From DATKSS01 sp049582065 (lineage in GTDB: Bacteria > Chloroflexota > Dormibacteria > Dormibacterales > Dormibacteraceae): 18,953 nt of DNA. The stretch spans positions 1 through 18,953 of the forward strand of contig JBAUTF010000010.1 of NCBI GenBank assembly GCA_049582065.1, written 5' to 3'. Made by a program: the position numbers and the translations under genes. Positions 1-6,721 of this stretch are shown here, piece after piece. The number at the start of each line of letters is the position of its first letter. The first letter of the stretch is position 1. The notes beneath the pieces were generated by a model that saw only the letters and a program-made list of their open reading frames with translations, did not search any database and had not been told where the DNA came from.

Positions 1-101
1 GACATGGGGGGTTCGCCGGCCTCCTGCTCGGATCCGTGAGCCAAGAGTGCGTCCATCACGCTCCGTGTCCCGTGGTCGTCGTGCATCCGGCACAGACATG
101 A
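1..101 (+). CDS. Universal stress protein (UspA family), C-terminal end only
   Basis: This is the 3' end of a gene that begins before the window. The first complete codon is at position 3 and the stop is TGA at 99-101. The 32 visible residues begin HGGFAGLLLGSVSQ and end in CPVVVVHPAQT. This is the hallmark C-terminus of UspA domains: the G-rich segment that closes the ATP-binding loop (GSVSxxxxxxAPCPVVVV), followed by the last beta strand. Such proteins bind ATP or nucleotides and accumulate under stress. The stop lies 4 nt before the GTG of the downstream glycosylase gene, so the two may be co-transcribed. Only the end is visible, so domain number and length are unknown. Confidence 0.9.
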   Translation, partial: HGGFAGLLLGSVSQECVHHAPCPVVVVHPAQT

Positions 102-105
102 GCGC

Positions 106-1227
106 GTGACCGAGAAGTCGCCCACGAGCCGTCGGGGCATGCGGCCCGCGTCTGAGTGGGGTCCGGCGTCACGGACGCTGCGACAGCGAGACCCTTCCCG
201 TTTGACCGAGCGCTTCCGCGACCCTCTGGCTGTCGCTGAGGCACGCTGGGAGAACGAGGGCGGCGCCGAGGAAGGCGAAAAACTCCGCGATCTGGGCAGC
301 AGACTGGCGCTCGATCCGGAGCCGCCGCTTCGGCTCGACCTCACCGCCTGGGCCCTGCGCCGGCGGCCGAGAAACACGGTGGATCGCTGGGACGGGACGT
401 CGTACCGGCGCGCTCTCGCGCTCGCCGAAGGGCCCGTCGCGTTCTCGGTGACCCAGGCGGGTCGATCTGATGCACCCGCGCTCACCGTCGTGCTGTACGA
501 ACGCGGCGGAACGCACGTCGAGGAGGGCGTGCGCGACAGCATCGAGCGCCTGCTCGGGCTTCGTGCCGACCTGTCCGGCTTCTATCGCATGGCTCGTTCC
601 GACGATGTGCTCGGCCCCCTCGCTGCGCGGTTCAGGGGCGTGAAGCCGCCGCGCTTTCCCACTGTGTACGAGAGCTTGCTCAATGCGGTTGCCGTTCAGC
701 AGCTGTCGCTCGAGTCCGGGTTGAGCCTGCTCAACCGTCTGGCCGCAACGCACGGGAAGGCGGTCAGGGTGGAGGGGGCGTTGCTGCATGCGTTTCCCCG
801 CCCGCACGACCTCGCCAACCTCGAGCCGGCGGCGCTACGGGCGCTCGGCTTCAGCCTCCGCAAAGCAGCGACCATCATCGAGCTTTCCCGAGCAGTGGTC
901 GAGGGACGCGTCGACCTGGAGCTCCTCGAAACCCTCAGTGACAGCGAGGCTGTGTCACGGCTGATGACCCTGCACGGGATCGGACGGTGGAGCGCCGAAT
1001 ACGTGCTCTTGCGTGGACTCGGGCGCTTGCACGTCTTCCCCGGAGACGACGTCGGGGCGCGGAACAACCTGGCCCGCTGGCTCGGCCTCACGCCGCCGCT
1101 GGACTATGACGCGGTTGCGCGCGCCGTGTCCAGCTGGCAGCCGTACGCCGGGATGGTCTACTTCCATCTGCTGCTGGACCGTTTGGAAGCAGCCGGAGAA
1201 CTGCAAGGCGGCGCCGCCCCGAAGTAG
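106..1227 (+). CDS. AlkA-like DNA-3-methyladenine glycosylase (HhH-GPD family)
   Basis: Base-excision repair glycosylase that removes alkylated bases from DNA. Residues about 75-190 resemble the AlkA N-terminal domain. The HhH-GPD domain follows: a helix-hairpin-helix loop LHGIGRWSA near residues 288-296, and the motif PGDDVGARN near 312-320, whose second Asp (about 315) corresponds to the catalytic aspartate of AlkA. No Fe-S cysteine cluster is seen at the C-terminus, as expected for AlkA rather than Nth/MutY. At 373 aa it is longer than a typical AlkA (about 280-310 aa) and the first ~70 residues look unconserved. The GTG at 106 has no clear Shine-Dalgarno, and the in-frame ATG at 139 or a later start is possible. 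The gene lies just downstream of a UspA-family gene and ends convergently with a small minus-strand gene. Confidence 0.88.
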   Translation: MTEKSPTSRRGMRPASEWGPASRTLRQRDPSRLTERFRDPLAVAEARWENEGGAEEGEKLRDLGSRLALDPEPPLRLDLTAWALRRRPRNTVDRWDGTSYRRALALAEGPVAFSVTQAGRSDAPALTVVLYERGGTHVEEGVRDSIERLLGLRADLSGFYRMARSDDVLGPLAARFRGVKPPRFPTVYESLLNAVAVQQLSLESGLSLLNRLAATHGKAVRVEGALLHAFPRPHDLANLEPAALRALGFSLRKAATIIELSRAVVEGRVDLELLETLSDSEAVSRLMTLHGIGRWSAEYVLLRGLGRLHVFPGDDVGARNNLARWLGLTPPLDYDAVARAVSSWQPYAGMVYFHLLLDRLEAAGELQGGAAPK

Positions 1228-1263
1228 ATGCCTGGTAGCGGAACTCGCCCCGGAGATGGGGAC

Positions 1264-1280
1264 GGCCACTAACTGTGGCC
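1264..1280. terminator. Candidate bidirectional hairpin between convergent genes
   Basis: GGCCAC-taact-GTGGCC forms a perfect 6-bp stem with a 5-nt loop. It lies 36 nt after the glycosylase stop and overlaps the stop codon of the opposing small gene. There is no U-tract on either side, so it would be a tract-less hairpin of the kind often proposed in high-GC bacteria. Function is inferred from position and symmetry only. Confidence 0.4.
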
Positions 1281-1601
1281 ATCAGCCACCTGGTTGGTCA
1301 GCAGCACGTCGGAATGCCACGCTCCATCGAGACCGTCAATCCGTTGAAATCCAAGTTGGGTGGCGTACGCCGCGGCACGGATACGATCACGACTGGTGGT
1401 CCCGGTTTCAACGCTCCACCACGCTCGCTCCACAAAGTCGATGCATGCGTCGCGGGTTCCTTCGAATTCGACCGTACGACCGATACGGACCACGCGGTAC
1501 CTCGTCGCACCCTGCTCCGACAGCGCGCCCTCGCTCCGATCGATGAATGCGCGTGCCAGTTCACCTGGCCTTGGCTCAAAGACGTGGAAACTCTCTGGCA
1601 C
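1269..1601 (-). CDS. Hypothetical protein, 110 aa
   Basis: Unrecognised small protein. The GTG start at 1601 is chosen because GAGGAG lies 8 nt upstream on the same strand (plus positions 1610-1615); the frame is open further upstream, but without such a site. Codons are mostly G/C-ending in the central part, and the residue pattern looks like a folded alpha/beta protein (FHVFEPRPGELARAF at the N-terminus, then RYRVVRIGRTVEFEG and a Trp pair in ERAWWSVETG). There is no signal peptide or transmembrane segment. It ends convergently with the AlkA-like gene. It could be a small stress or regulatory protein, but no family is claimed. It is possibly not expressed; the coding call rests on ribosome-binding site, codon use and length. 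Confidence 0.5.
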   Translation of the reverse strand: MPESFHVFEPRPGELARAFIDRSEGALSEQGATRYRVVRIGRTVEFEGTRDACIDFVERAWWSVETGTTSRDRIRAAAYATQLGFQRIDGLDGAWHSDVLLTNQVADGHS

Positions 1602-1609
1602 GCCTCGAT

Positions 1610-1615
1610 CTCCTC
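1610..1615 (-). promoter_or_regulatory. Ribosome binding site deciding the start of the 110-aa gene
   Basis: GAGGAG on the minus strand, 8 nt before the GTG at 1601. It is the only strong Shine-Dalgarno in this open frame and favours the 110-residue product over the longer 141-residue reading. Confidence 0.5.
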
Positions 1616-1772
1616 GGTTCGTCGACGGAAGCAGTGGTGCCGGCTGGCGGAGAGCCACCTGCCATCTCGGTAAGTACGTCCACGCGTCCCGCAATCCGTT
1701 GCACGCATGGTCCGCCGAGCGTCTGGCTCTTGACGATACGCCCGGGTCGGCATCGGTTCCTGTTGGTGGCTA

Positions 1773-1789
1773 AGCGGATGCCATCCGCT
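1773..1789 (-). terminator. Candidate hairpin terminator after the 71-aa gene
   Basis: AGCGGAT-gcc-ATCCGCT is a perfect 7-bp inverted repeat with a 3-nt loop. It lies about 30 nt downstream of the stop of the minus-strand gene ending at 1819. No U-tract follows. Its position suggests transcript-end formation; it could equally be a protein-binding palindrome. Confidence 0.4.
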
Positions 1790-1818
1790 CGCGGCTGGCG
1801 CGGGGAAGAGGCACTATG

Positions 1819-2034
1819 TCAGGCATCTGCCTGGACGCCGTGGACGAGGGCGTCGAGGTCCAGTGAGCGTATTGCGTCGATCGCCATCTCCCAGCGGCCC
1901 TCCTCGCACAGCCCGCCAAGTCCGCCACGCTCGTATCCATCGAGTGCGGCACGTATACAGGCATCGCGGACTGTCTGTGCGAGGCGGTGGGTCTCGTCTG
2001 CCGGCGCATTCGGTGCCGCGTGCCCCTGTGTCAC
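1819..2034 (-). CDS. Small hypothetical protein, 71 aa
   Basis: Unrecognised small protein read from a GTG at 2034 to TGA at 1819-1821. The core (RDACIRAALDGYERGGLGGLCEEGRWE) predicts two amphipathic helices around a Gly-rich turn, followed by DAIRSLDLDAL. It resembles, from memory, short actinobacterial proteins of unknown function with a GLCxEGRWE motif; no named family is claimed. The codons are strongly G/C-ending in the core. The frame is open further upstream (to about 2097) but that part looks like low-information Arg/Ser/Pro sequence, so the shorter start is preferred even though its Shine-Dalgarno is weak. A perfect inverted repeat follows the stop. Confidence 0.55.
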   Translation of the reverse strand: MTQGHAAPNAPADETHRLAQTVRDACIRAALDGYERGGLGGLCEEGRWEMAIDAIRSLDLDALVHGVQADA

Positions 2035-2260
2035 GTTTCGATTATCCGCACCCGCGAGCGGTGACGTGCACGGCGAGAGTCTGCGTGACAGAGCCACCGC
2101 TCACGGAAGCGACAACGCGCGCACGATCGTTCCGGCGGGAAACACGCTCTGGCCAGCGGAGAGCATCGCCAGCGCGTCGCGCACGCTCCACGCGCCACCC
2201 GTAAGCTCTCGTCTGGCGCGGATCCGCTTTCCGACGAGCGGTCGCGAACACGAGGAGACG

Positions 2261-2787
2261 GTGGACCCCGAGAGTGACGCCGTGACCACCTTGGGCCGTG
2301 TTGTGCGGGCTGTCCCGCCAGCCTCGGGTGCCGTCGTGATGGGTACGGGGATCGTCTCCATCGATCTCCTCAACAGCGGTCACAGCGCCCTGTCGGTGGC
2401 ACCACTCGTGGTCGCGGCGTGCGCCTGGATACTCCTCGGCGTGCTGCTCGGCAGCCGCTTTCGGTTCGACCGTGCACGCTTCGAGCGCGAGGCCACCTCG
2501 CCCGCCGCGCTCACCGGCGTCGCCGGGACCGCGGTCCTCGGCACCCGGCTGTCCCTCCTGGGATGGCAATGGGCGGGATCAGCCTGCTGATCATCGCCGC
2601 GGTGCTCTGGGGGAGCTTGCTCCGGAGCGTCCTCCGCAACTGGATGACACCGACCGTGGGCGCGTCCTTCGTGCTCGTCGTCTCGACCGAATCGCTCGCA
2701 GTGCTCGCCGCCACGCTCGGAATGTCGGAGCACGCCGCATGGCTGATCGTCGTTGCGCTCGTCCCGCTGACGTCCTGGATCCGGTGA
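2261..2787 (+). pseudogene. TehA/TDT-family (tellurite resistance/dicarboxylate) permease remnant, frameshifted and truncated
   Basis: The N-terminal half of a permease of the tellurite-resistance/C4-dicarboxylate transporter (TDT, SLAC1-like) family. The first frame runs from a GTG at 2261 or 2282 and reads VPPASGAVVMGTGIVSIDLL, the family's first-helix signature, then further hydrophobic helices to GTAVLGTRLSLLGWQWAG. It then hits a stop at 2588-2590. The same protein continues in the next frame from about 2575 (ISLLIIAAVLW, then SFVLVVSTESLAVLAATLG) to a stop at 2785-2787. One missing base in the GCGGGATC region would rejoin the halves. Even rejoined, the product would be about 175 aa against roughly 330 for the family, and no membrane helices continue in any frame after 2787. 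This is therefore a truncated gene, not only a sequencing slip. Confidence 0.75.
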
Positions 2788-2898
2788 CAGGACGCTCGCC
2801 TGCGCGAGAATCCCAAGACGTAACGATCTCCTCGTCGCCCTATGATGCTCGTCGTCGACTGTTCTGGGCCGCGCCGCGAGCCCTGGCACCAGGATGGT

Positions 2899-3435
2899 CT
2901 ACAACGCCGAGGTGGGCGGCGAACTGGAAGGAGGCGGGTGCACTCTGTTACGTCGGGCGGCATGATCGCGGACGAACGTGAGCAGGTGAACATGCTTGGC
3001 CGTGTCGTGCTCCATGAGCTCGACGAGGAGTGTCCACAGGGTTGTATTACGAAACGGGCGCATCTCCCGACGCAGAGCACGCAGCTGCTTTTGATCCTCC
3101 CGTTCGGCGGCAAGGAACCGGATGGTCACCTCCTCGAGGGCCTGGGACGGTGGCCCGGAGGGCAGGTCAGGAGCCGCATCAGGGGAGGGCTCCCACTGGT
3201 TGCCTATGGCAGCAATCATCTCGTGGAAGAGCCGGTGATGCCGCTCCTCATCCTCGATGATTAGACGGATCAGATACCGCGTCGCGTCGGGGGTACTCGG
3301 CGCCTCCGCCAGTTCCCGGTAGCTCGCAAGAAGCTCAGCCTCCGAGGAAACGTGCTCCCTGAGATGACGGTACAGCCCCTCTTCGCGGGGGCTCAGGGCA
3401 AACGGTAGCGTCGCGGGCAACTCTGTCGGTGTCAC
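2899..3435 (-). CDS. Ferritin-like four-helix protein, 178 aa
   Basis: Probable ferritin-like fold protein of unknown role. Helix 1 (about 16-45) carries SEAELLASYRELA; helix 2 (50-76) carries RLIIEDEERHHRLFHEM with an ExxH-type metal motif. After a Pro/Ser-rich loop (80-97), helix 3 (98-126) is very charged (EEVTIRFLAAEREDQKQL), and helix 4 (133-160) has ELMEHDTAKHVHLL, another Glu/His-rich face. The Glu and His spacing suggests a di-metal site, but which residues bind cannot be settled by eye. The GTG at 3435 is chosen because AAAGGAG sits 4 nt upstream; a longer reading into the preceding MFS gene has no such support. The gene follows the MFS permease on the same strand after 91 nt and may have its own promoter. 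The C-terminus is a Pro/Ser-rich tail. Confidence 0.8.
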   Translation of the reverse strand: MTPTELPATLPFALSPREEGLYRHLREHVSSEAELLASYRELAEAPSTPDATRYLIRLIIEDEERHHRLFHEMIAAIGNQWEPSPDAAPDLPSGPPSQALEEVTIRFLAAEREDQKQLRALRREMRPFRNTTLWTLLVELMEHDTAKHVHLLTFVRDHAARRNRVHPPPSSSPPTSAL

Positions 3436-3439
3436 AGTT

Positions 3440-3446
3440 CTCCTTT
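3440..3446 (-). promoter_or_regulatory. Ribosome binding site of the ferritin-like gene
   Basis: AAAGGAG on the minus strand, 4 nt before the GTG at 3435. It fixes the start of the 178-residue protein and rules out the upstream extension overlapping the MFS gene. Confidence 0.65.
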
Positions 3447-3459
3447 TCGAAGCGGGCTC

Positions 3460-3521
3460 GATGTCTTCGCGGTAGCCGGTGATGTCAATTCGCACATAGA
3501 AGCTCGACCGACGATAATCGT
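3460..3521 (-). promoter_or_regulatory. Possible promoter/operator for the ferritin-like gene
   Basis: Within the 91-nt gap the minus strand has a consensus -35 hexamer TTGACA (plus positions 3483-3488). The hexamer 17 nt downstream (GACATC, 3460-3465) is a poor -10. Further upstream is an 11-bp perfect palindrome ACGATAATCGT (3511-3521), a possible operator. Together they suggest separate control of this gene; this is inference from motifs. Confidence 0.25.
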
Positions 3522-3526
3522 GACCG

Positions 3527-4753
3527 TCAACCTTTGTAGCGCGGCCCCTTTGCCACGGGGCCGGCAAGCGACAGTGCGAATACCGCCAGAGTGGCGAGGA
3601 GCGCGAGGGGGGCTGTGAAGCCGCCGGAGACGCTGCGGAGAAGGCTCACCGCGAATGGCCCGGTCGCGCCGAGCAGGTATCCGTAGAAGAGCATCGACGC
3701 AGTCAGGCTGCGAGCCTCGTCAACGCTGGACGTGATCGCCAGTGGCACGGTGAGGGTAAGCGGAAAGATGCCGCCTGCGCCGACACCAAGAACGATGATC
3801 CACAGCCACGGAAAGGACATTGGCGTGAAAGCGATGAGGAGTACGCCTGCAGCGGAAACGGCTGCGGTCACTCGCAGCCCATCGGTAAGCCGACCGGTGC
3901 GTTGCACGAGCAGCGAAGCAGTGACCGCGCCTACCATCTGCATCAGGGTGAAGAACGACAGGAGGAGCCCGGCTTGGACCTTCGACCAGCCTCGCTCCTC
4001 GTACAGCGGTGCCAGCCAAGCAAGGATCCCGTAATACACCACCGACTGGAGACCGAACAGCAATGCGGCCATCCATGCGTGGCGCGACGGTCGCGGTAGG
4101 GACACCCTGATGGCACGCGACTGGCGTGGCGCTCGCACTGCGACCACAAGCCACATCACGAGAGCCACGACGGCCAGGCCGGCCCAGATGGCCAGCGCAC
4201 CCCGCCACGTAGAGGAGAGGTCCTGAGCGAGCCGCGGCGTCCCGAATGCGGCGAGTCCGGCGCCGGCGTTGATGCCTACGGCGTAGATGCCCGTCATGAG
4301 CGCGCCGTGGGCAGGGAAATACCGTCGAACCACCGCCGGAAGCATCGTGTTGCCCGCAGCGATGCCACAACCCAAGAGTGCCGCGCTTGCCACTAGCGTC
4401 ACCGACGATGTCGTCCAGAACCGCGCGCCTGTCGCGATGCATACGACCGCAATCGCCGCAACGACGGTCCGTTCGATGCCGAACCTCGCCGCAAGGCGCG
4501 CACTAAACGGCGACGCAACCCCCATCATCACCACGGGCACCGTGGTCAGTAGTGAACCGTATACCAGCGTCACGCCGAGGTCGTGCACGATTTGCGGCAG
4601 GACCGGACCGACCGACGCGATGCCCATGCGAAGGTTGAGTGCCAAGACGAAGATCGCGAGACCGAGGAGAGCGGCCGCCAGCGGAGACCGCTCTGCCGCG
4701 GCAGCGGGTGCCTCCTCAACCGGACCGGGTAGTGAGTTACCGAGACTGGTCAC
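3527..4753 (-). CDS. MFS permease, CynX/NimT-like
   Basis: Inner-membrane major facilitator of the cyanate-permease-like group. It has about 12 hydrophobic segments over 408 aa, the usual family length. Helix 1 reads FVLALNLRMGIASVGPVLPQI, the characteristic NLRxxxxxVGPxLPxI start of CynX-type proteins. The loop 2-3 motif is FSARLAARFGIERT (a GxLaDrfGrr equivalent). Helices 7-12 follow a polar central loop (PRQSRAIRVSLPRPS). The GTG start overlaps the stop of the upstream amidohydrolase by 4 nt (GTGA), indicating translational coupling. It is the last gene of the catabolic run. It may import the pathway substrate or export an intermediate; members of this group carry small organic anions and some drugs, so specificity cannot be read from sequence. 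Confidence 0.87.
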   Translation of the reverse strand: MTSLGNSLPGPVEEAPAAAAERSPLAAALLGLAIFVLALNLRMGIASVGPVLPQIVHDLGVTLVYGSLLTTVPVVMMGVASPFSARLAARFGIERTVVAAIAVVCIATGARFWTTSSVTLVASAALLGCGIAAGNTMLPAVVRRYFPAHGALMTGIYAVGINAGAGLAAFGTPRLAQDLSSTWRGALAIWAGLAVVALVMWLVVAVRAPRQSRAIRVSLPRPSRHAWMAALLFGLQSVVYYGILAWLAPLYEERGWSKVQAGLLLSFFTLMQMVGAVTASLLVQRTGRLTDGLRVTAAVSAAGVLLIAFTPMSFPWLWIIVLGVGAGGIFPLTLTVPLAITSSVDEARSLTASMLFYGYLLGATGPFAVSLLRSVSGGFTAPLALLATLAVFALSLAGPVAKGPRYKG

Positions 4754-6387
4754 GGCTCGCGCCGGGTGAACCCCTCGCGCTGCCGGCGTAACACCATTCC
4801 AGCAACGGCCCCGGTGTCTTCGCCTTCACGAACCACCTCGGTTCCGTCGACGAAGACGTGGTGCACACCGGCACAGAATCGGTGCGGCTGTTTGTACGTC
4901 GCGCGATCCACAACCGTGGCCGGATCGAACACCACCAGGTCGGCTCTGGCACCCGTGCGCACGAGTCCGCGGTCAAACATCCCCAGTCGCGACGCTGGCA
5001 GGGATGTCATCTTGCGAACCGCCTCCTCGATGGGAATCACGCTCTGGTCGCGGGAGTAGTGACCCAGCACACGCGCGAAGGTGCCGTAGCTGCGAGGATG
5101 CGGAGTACCTCCGGCCTCGGGGCTCAGCGTCCAACCATCACTGGCGACGGCGACTGACGGATTGCGCAATACCCTACGGATGTCGTCCTCGCCGATTGCG
5201 GCAATCACAACCTCGATGCCTCCTCCCTCGTCGCGAAGGAGGTCCAGGAAGAGATCGACCGGTTCGCAACCCTCGTCAAGCGCCAGATCAGCGAGGTTGC
5301 GACCCGCGAACCCGTCTCGCCCACCACCATGGATGGAGGCGATGGTCACCGTCTCCGGTTCGAAGTCGCGCTTCGGGCGATTGTCTCTTGGGCCCTCGAG
5401 CATCTCTGTCCGCGCCGCCGCTCGGATCCGATCATCGTGCAGCCGGTCGCGCATCGCGGCCACGCCGCCCTCGAGCATCCATGTTGGCAGCAGCGCGGTG
5501 AGCGTTGTCGAGGTGGCGTCGTACGGATACTGGTCGAGCAGCACATCCATGCCGGCGGTCTGGGCCTCGGCTACGCGGGCGAGGGAGCGCTCCGTGAGGC
5601 CCCAGTTTCGTCGCCCCAACACCTTGTGGTGGCTGAGTTGGAGTCCAGCACCCGACGACGATGCGATCGTGAGCGCTTCCTCAACCGCTGTGAGCAACGC
5701 CGGGCCTTCGTTGCGCATGTGAGTCGCGTAGAAACCGCCGCGCTCGGCGGCAACGGTCGCCAGGGCGACAAGCTCCGAAGTCTCCGCATAGCTCCCCGGC
5801 GAATAGATCAGACCGGACGACAACCCGGCGCAACCCTGTCCCATTGCGACGGCAACAAGTCGTCGCATGGCGTCAAGCTCTCCATCGGTCGGAGATCGGC
5901 GCTCGAAGCCCATCGCTGCGATGCGAATCGACGTGTGGCCCACAAGCATGACCACGTTGACTGAAAGAGGTAGCGAGTCAAGCATGTCGGCATAGCCGTT
6001 GGCGTCACGCCAGTTCCATTCCAGCGAGCTTCCGAGGTGGGCTGTGGAGTCGCGCAGGAGGCCGGCTCGGCCAGAATCGACCGGGTATGGGGTGCTGCCG
6101 CAGTTGCCGGTCACAATGGTTGTGACGCCTTGACGCACCATGGAATCCGCGCGTGGGTATCGTGGAAGCGTGAAGTCGCAATGAGTGTGCAGGTCGATGA
6201 ATCCCGGTGCGATGACCAGGCCTGTGACATCGACGCTGACGGCTCCCGGCAGCGTGTCAAGACCCAGGCCTACGCCGGTCACAACGCCATCACGGACAGC
6301 CACGTCGGCGACCCGTTTGGGCGCGCCACTCCCGTCGATGACCTCGCCGCCGCGAAGAAGCAGCGAGCCGCCGCGCTCCGGAGCCAC
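4750..6387 (-). CDS. N-acyl-D-amino-acid deacylase (D-aminoacylase) family amidohydrolase
   Basis: Zn-dependent amidohydrolase that hydrolyses N-acyl amino acids or related amides in the cytosol. With the start at 6387 it is 545 aa. The N-terminal beta-sandwich (LLLRGGEVIDGSG) is followed by the TIM barrel with DLHTHCD (His 67 and 69), GNCGSTP (Cys 96, equivalent to the bridging Cys of Alcaligenes D-aminoacylase), ATHMRNEG (His 223), LQLSHHK (His 253/254), DQYPYDATST, and ASDG (Asp 417, the catalytic Asp position). HPRSYGTFARVLGHY and ADLVVFDP complete the family pattern. All key residues are present. A GTG at 6435 is in frame but lies inside the upstream ligA; the GTG at 6387 lies 10 nt after the ligA stop with AGGG ahead. 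In this operon the substrate could be an N-acylated aromatic conjugate (inference). Confidence 0.88.
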   Translation of the reverse strand: MAPERGGSLLLRGGEVIDGSGAPKRVADVAVRDGVVTGVGLGLDTLPGAVSVDVTGLVIAPGFIDLHTHCDFTLPRYPRADSMVRQGVTTIVTGNCGSTPYPVDSGRAGLLRDSTAHLGSSLEWNWRDANGYADMLDSLPLSVNVVMLVGHTSIRIAAMGFERRSPTDGELDAMRRLVAVAMGQGCAGLSSGLIYSPGSYAETSELVALATVAAERGGFYATHMRNEGPALLTAVEEALTIASSSGAGLQLSHHKVLGRRNWGLTERSLARVAEAQTAGMDVLLDQYPYDATSTTLTALLPTWMLEGGVAAMRDRLHDDRIRAAARTEMLEGPRDNRPKRDFEPETVTIASIHGGGRDGFAGRNLADLALDEGCEPVDLFLDLLRDEGGGIEVVIAAIGEDDIRRVLRNPSVAVASDGWTLSPEAGGTPHPRSYGTFARVLGHYSRDQSVIPIEEAVRKMTSLPASRLGMFDRGLVRTGARADLVVFDPATVVDRATYKQPHRFCAGVHHVFVDGTEVVREGEDTGAVAGMVLRRQREGFTRREP

Positions 6388-6397
6388 CCCGACCCTG

Positions 6398-6709
6398 TCA
6401 GCTGGTGACGTCGGTAACAGACGTCGCCGCCGCACGAGAGGCGGTCATTCGCATTCCCCATTCGATGTGGCGCTGAAACTGCACGATCATGATCGGGTGC
6501 AGGCCGCGTTCCTGCATCCCCGCGTAGTCATGTCTTGCGATGAGTTGCTTCGCCTCGTCGTCCACCTCCGGGTACCGGCCGAGCACGGCGTCAGGGTGGT
6601 CGAGGAACTCGACGAAGAGATCCTCATCCTCTTGCATGTCGTGCAGGAGCCGGTGAACGTAGAAGTCACCAACCTGCGGACGCGGGTACATCAGGTTTCC
6701 GTCTGCCAT
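6398..6709 (-). CDS. ligA: Extradiol ring-cleavage dioxygenase small subunit, LigA-like
   Basis: 103-residue all-helical protein of the LigA superfamily (alpha subunit of protocatechuate 4,5-dioxygenase type enzymes). Recognisable parts are DFYVHRLLHDMQEDEDLFVEF, then DHPDAVLGRYPEVDDEAKQL, and a C-terminal helical region ending near GLHPIMIVQFQRH. This matches the short helical subunit that caps the active site of the LigB catalytic subunit. It starts at an ATG preceded by GAGGACAGGA. It lies 12 nt after the ligB stop and just ahead of the amidohydrolase. LigA-like proteins have no catalysis on their own; the pair is expected to form LigA2B2-type complexes. The gene symbol is by family, not by proven substrate. 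Confidence 0.85.
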   Translation of the reverse strand: MADGNLMYPRPQVGDFYVHRLLHDMQEDEDLFVEFLDHPDAVLGRYPEVDDEAKQLIARHDYAGMQERGLHPIMIVQFQRHIEWGMRMTASRAAATSVTDVTS

Positions 6710-6721
6710 GTCCTGTCCTCG

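Noticed and set aside
2101..2373. Minus-strand 90-codon frame with fairly G/C-ending codons (ending near SVFPAGTIVRALSLP)
   Set aside because: It largely overlaps the TehA/TDT remnant antisense, has no ribosome binding site or recognised motif, and its good codon bias is limited to a short part. It remains weakly possible as a small gene fragment.
2560..2600. Programmed ribosomal frameshift in the TehA/TDT-like gene
   Set aside because: No slippery heptamer or downstream structure is evident, and the rejoined product would still be only half the family length.
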